Source of the DNA: Escherichia whittamii
Lineage (GTDB): Bacteria > Pseudomonadota > Gammaproteobacteria > Enterobacterales > Enterobacteriaceae
Length of the DNA: 64,000 nucleotides
Assembly: GCF_014836715.1 (NCBI RefSeq)
Contig: NZ_JACSQI010000002.1
Location: 514,056-578,055 of the forward strand
Direction of reading: 5' to 3'
In this document: piece after piece, positions 61,086 through 64,000 of the stretch
Numbering within the stretch: position 1 is the first letter of the stretch
Layout: each line of letters opens with the position of its first letter
Notes under the pieces: model-generated
The model's database searches: none
The model's input: only the letters and a program-made list of their open reading frames with translations
Told to the model about the DNA's origin: nothing
Translations under genes and position numbers: made by a program

Positions 61086-61109
61086 TAGTGCATTGATAAT
61101 TAAATCAGA

Positions 61110-62516
61110 TTAATCCAACCATTCGGTATGGAATACGCCATCTTTATCAATGCGCTTATAGGTATGCGCACCGAAATAGTCACGCTGTGCCTGGATCAGG
61201 TTCGCAGGCAGTACTGCGGCACGGTAGCTATCGTAATAAGCAACCGCTGCAGAGAAGGTAGGTACGGGAATACCGTTCTGCACAGCATAAGCAACAACAT
61301 CACGCAGAGCTTGCTGGTAATCGTCGGCAATTTTCTTAAAGTACGGAGCTAACAGCAGGTTAGCAATCTTCGGATTTTCGGCGTAAGCATCCGTGATTTT
61401 CTGCAGGAACTGAGCACGAATAATACAACCGGCACGGAAGATCTTCGCGATTTCACCATAGTTCAGATCCCAGTTGTACTCTTCTGACGCGGCACGCAGT
61501 TGAGAGAAGCCCTGAGCGTAAGAAACAATCTTACCCAGATACAGCGCACGGCGAACTTTCTCGATGAACTCTGCTTTGTCCCCTGCTGGCAGCGCTTGAG
61601 GACCTGACAGTACTTTAGATGCAGCTACACGCTGATCTTTGAGAGAAGAGATGTAACGTGCGAACACTGATTCGGTGATCAGCGACAAAGGCTCACCGAG
61701 ATCCAGAGCGCTCTGGCTGGTCCATTTACCCGTACCTTTGTTCGCTGCTTCATCCAGGATCACATCAACCAGGTAGTTACCGTCTTCATCTTTTTTGGTG
61801 AAGATGTCTTTAGTGATGTCAATCAGATAGCTGCTAAGTTCACCGTTATTCCACTCGGTAAAGGTCTGTGCCAGTTCTTCGTTAGAGAGATTTAGACCAC
61901 CTTTCAGCAGAGAATAGGCTTCAGCAATCAGTTGCATATCACCGTATTCAATACCGTTGTGAACCATCTTCACATAGTGACCTGCGCCATCAGCACCAAT
62001 ATAGGTAACGCACGGTTCACCATCTTCAGCCACGGCGGCGATTTTGGTCAGGATAGGCGCAACCAGTTCGTAGGCTTCTTTCTGCCCACCAGGCATGATG
62101 GAAGGCCCTTTCAGCGCGCCCTCTTCACCACCGGAAACACCCGTACCGATGAAGTTAAAGCCTTCTGCAGAAAGCTCGCGGTTACGACGAATGGTGTCCT
62201 GGAAGAAGGTATTACCACCATCAATGATGATATCACCTTTATCGAGATATGGTTTAAGGGAATCAATAGCAGCATCCGTGCCTGCACCTGCTTTCACCAT
62301 TAACAGGATGCGACGAGGCGTTTCAAGAGATTCAACGAACTCTTTCACCGTATAGTAAGGAACCAGTTTCTTGCCTGGATTTTCGGCAATCACTTCTTCC
62401 GTCTTTTCACGGGAACGGTTGAAAATGGAGACGGTATAACCACGGCTTTCGATGTTGAGCGCAAGGTTGCGTCCCATCACTGCCATACCGACGACGCCGA
62501 TCTGTTGCTTTGACAT
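61110..62516 (-). CDS. gnd: 6-phosphogluconate dehydrogenase Gnd
   Basis: A 468-residue decarboxylating enzyme of the pentose phosphate pathway. It has [15 protein letters not shown] at the N-terminus, [20 protein letters not shown] near 128-147 and [13 protein letters not shown] near 183. Its linkage to the O-antigen cluster makes it prone to recombination in E. coli. Confidence 0.97.
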   Translation of the reverse strand: MSKQQIGVVGMAVMGRNLALNIESRGYTVSIFNRSREKTEEVIAENPGKKLVPYYTVKEFVESLETPRRILLMVKAGAGTDAAIDSLKPYLDKGDIIIDGGNTFFQDTIRRNRELSAEGFNFIGTGVSGGEEGALKGPSIMPGGQKEAYELVAPILTKIAAVAEDGEPCVTYIGADGAGHYVKMVHNGIEYGDMQLIAEAYSLLKGGLNLSNEELAQTFTEWNNGELSSYLIDITKDIFTKKDEDGNYLVDVILDEAANKGTGKWTSQSALDLGEPLSLITESVFARYISSLKDQRVAASKVLSGPQALPAGDKAEFIEKVRRALYLGKIVSYAQGFSQLRAASEEYNWDLNYGEIAKIFRAGCIIRAQFLQKITDAYAENPKIANLLLAPYFKKIADDYQQALRDVVAYAVQNGIPVPTFSAAVAYYDSYRAAVLPANLIQAQRDYFGAHTYKRIDKDGVFHTEWLD

Positions 62517-62657
62517 TGTTTACTCCTGTCAGGGGTGGTCACCGCGGGGTGTGCGGCTTGAATGTAATGCAGATGTTACGTGAATCATTGCAATAAAAAA
62601 ACTGTAATTTTATTTATTACTTTGAAGAATCTGTTCTTTTTTAACTTTTCGGTCTCA

Positions 62658-63761
62658 CTAATTATCATATAGCTGTCTGACCTTATTATTTCTTTTAACT
62701 AATCCATAATTTTTCAGAATAAATGATCGTGCATTGGTGGATTGCTGTGCAATCAGTTCTGGCTTACCAACATATGACATAATTTTTTGAGATAACAACT
62801 GATAATCTCTAATTTCAAACAAACAACCATTATAGCCATCTTCTATTAAGCTATTATTGCCTGGAATATTGGTGACTATACATGGTAGTCCACAGCTCAA
62901 TGCCTCTAAAATTGCTAATGGCATGCCCTCCCAAAGAGAAGGCAATATAAACAGATCATTAACTTTCAAAACATTAACAATATTATCTGACCATCCATGA
63001 AAAATTATACGCCCATCTTGCCGTTTGAACCTGCTTTCTAACTGTTCTTTTAATTCACCATCTCCTACAAGTGTCAGCTTAACATTAACATTTTCATTCA
63101 ATAGTTTTTCAACAGCAAGCAATAATGTCTCAGGATCTTTTTGCTTTGATAATCTACCAACCATTACTAAATTCAAGGCGCTACTATAAGTTTTATTTTC
63201 TAAAGGCGAAAACTTATCAGTGTCTACTCCATTAGGAATTAAAAAGACTTTATCCCGTTTGAATTTTAATTTGTTTATTGCTATATATTCATCATCTTTA
63301 TTCAAGACAATTAACTTATCCGTAAAAAACTTTGCTATCCATTCCATGAAAAAATAAAGGTAATAACTTTTTTTACTAGATGCTGCTGGAAAAGAAAACC
63401 CATGTACAGTGTGGATCACCTTTCCAACACGAGCTAATTTGGCTGCAACTCGCCCCAAAACGCCTGTTTTTGAAGAATGCGTATGCACAATGTCAAATTT
63501 TTCTTTTTTTATAAACTTATAAAGCTTGAACAATGCTTTAAAATCATTCTTTACGGTAATTTCTCTCGTAAGTTCGGGGATACAATGACAATCGACATCA
63601 TATTCCAGCAATGCATTGGTTAGCGGACCATTTTTTGAGCAAACTAGTGTATAATCATAGTCAGTATATAAAGCACTAATTTCGTTTAATGTTACCCTTT
63701 GAACACCACTTAAGAGTGGGAGTAATTGTAAGTGCAAAACTTTAGTTGTACTAGCTGTCAT
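62658..63761 (-). CDS. GT4-family glycosyltransferase of O-antigen cluster
   Basis: This 367-residue enzyme of the GT-B fold has VHTHSSKTGVLGRVAAKLA near 95-113, LIPNGVD near 175, VMVGRLSKQKDPETLL and the EX7E motif in EGMPLAILEALSCGLPCIVT. It probably adds one sugar to the O-unit on the inner leaflet of the cytoplasmic membrane; donor and acceptor cannot be read from sequence. The gene is much more AT-rich than gnd next to it, as usual for O-antigen genes. Confidence 0.85.
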   Translation of the reverse strand: MTASTTKVLHLQLLPLLSGVQRVTLNEISALYTDYDYTLVCSKNGPLTNALLEYDVDCHCIPELTREITVKNDFKALFKLYKFIKKEKFDIVHTHSSKTGVLGRVAAKLARVGKVIHTVHGFSFPAASSKKSYYLYFFMEWIAKFFTDKLIVLNKDDEYIAINKLKFKRDKVFLIPNGVDTDKFSPLENKTYSSALNLVMVGRLSKQKDPETLLLAVEKLLNENVNVKLTLVGDGELKEQLESRFKRQDGRIIFHGWSDNIVNVLKVNDLFILPSLWEGMPLAILEALSCGLPCIVTNIPGNNSLIEDGYNGCLFEIRDYQLLSQKIMSYVGKPELIAQQSTNARSFILKNYGLVKRNNKVRQLYDN

Positions 63762-63933
63762 ATAATAGTTTACCGTTTACGAAAAAACACCATTCAGAAT
63801 TATTATGGAGCATTGCTATAAAAAATTGGCAATTAAAATATAAAACACTTTAATATTATAATTAATAAATTATCATTGTTTATAAAATTATTTAAATGTG
63901 CACTAATAAAAAACGCTCTAAACCAGGGCAAGA

Positions 63934-64000
63934 TTACGAAAGCCCGCCCCCCGCAAGGACTGACGCGAGGTAGTCTCTGTCCATGGCTGCTTTTCGCATC
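63934..64000 (-). mobile_element. H-repeat/ISAs1-type transposase, 3' end at window edge
   Basis: The reverse frame reads MRKAAMDRDYLASVLAGGGLS and stops at 63936-63934. This matches the C-terminus of H-repeat-associated (ISAs1 family) transposases as I remember it. CAGGGCAAGATTACG just beyond is likely the terminal repeat. The rest lies outside the window, so whether it is intact is unknown. The 170 bases between it and the glycosyltransferase gene are AT-rich and hold no gene I can see. Confidence 0.7.

Overview
The window is chromosomal DNA of Escherichia coli or a very close relative, but not K-12-like in its accessory content. The basis is gene order and near-identity, from memory, of many products to K-12 proteins: shiA-amn-asnW-yeeO-asnU-cbl-nac-asnV-ldtA-cobTSU, then yeeX-yeeA-sbmC-dacD-sbcB-plaP-yeeY-yeeZ-yoeB/yefM, then the his operon, wzzB-ugd-gnd and the edge of the O-antigen cluster. 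No database search was run; every name rests on reading the sequence and on knowledge of the families.

Bases 1-7733 are tandem P4-type integrative elements at a tRNA-Asn gene. The first is cut by the left edge (integrase 3' part missing). The second is a compact 6.6 kb element between a 17-bp copy of the tRNA 3' end (1084-1100) and the intact tRNA (7658-7733). It carries a P4-type integrase, a second complete tyrosine recombinase, a P4 CI/C4-like leader RNA, a Ner-like regulator, a 29-residue ZorO-like toxic peptide, a 176-bp tandem repeat, and a two-gene cassette that looks like DarT (DNA ADP-ribosyltransferase) with its NADAR antitoxin. The last is the best defence-system candidate in the window.

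Bases 7834-20200 hold core genes with four identical tRNA-Asn genes and one tRNA-Ser. A decayed 3.7 kb island follows asnV (16434-20142): an integrase stub with a lost start codon, a LysR/short-chain dehydrogenase pair, a truncated tautomerase, a recombinase remnant, a small cupin and an IS30-type transposase tail.

Bases 20204-41614 are a cobalamin and propanediol block. cobT-cobS-cobU lie behind a cobalamin riboswitch, but the cbi genes are gone except for an N-terminal cbiG fragment. pocR and pduF follow, and then a complete-looking divergent pduABCDEGHJKLMNOPQSTUV operon for a bacterial microcompartment that degrades 1,2-propanediol. pduW and pduX are absent. The cell therefore appears to make the B12-dependent diol dehydratase and its shell, while depending on imported corrinoid that CobTSU and PduO/PduS can finish and adenosylate.

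Bases 41724-58474 are ordinary core genes, including the SOS gene sbmC with a LexA box, the yefM-yoeB toxin-antitoxin pair and hisLGDCBHAFI with its attenuator. Bases 58572-64000 hold wzzB, ugd and gnd, an AT-rich glycosyltransferase that is probably the last O-antigen gene, and the end of an H-repeat/ISAs1-type transposase at the right edge.
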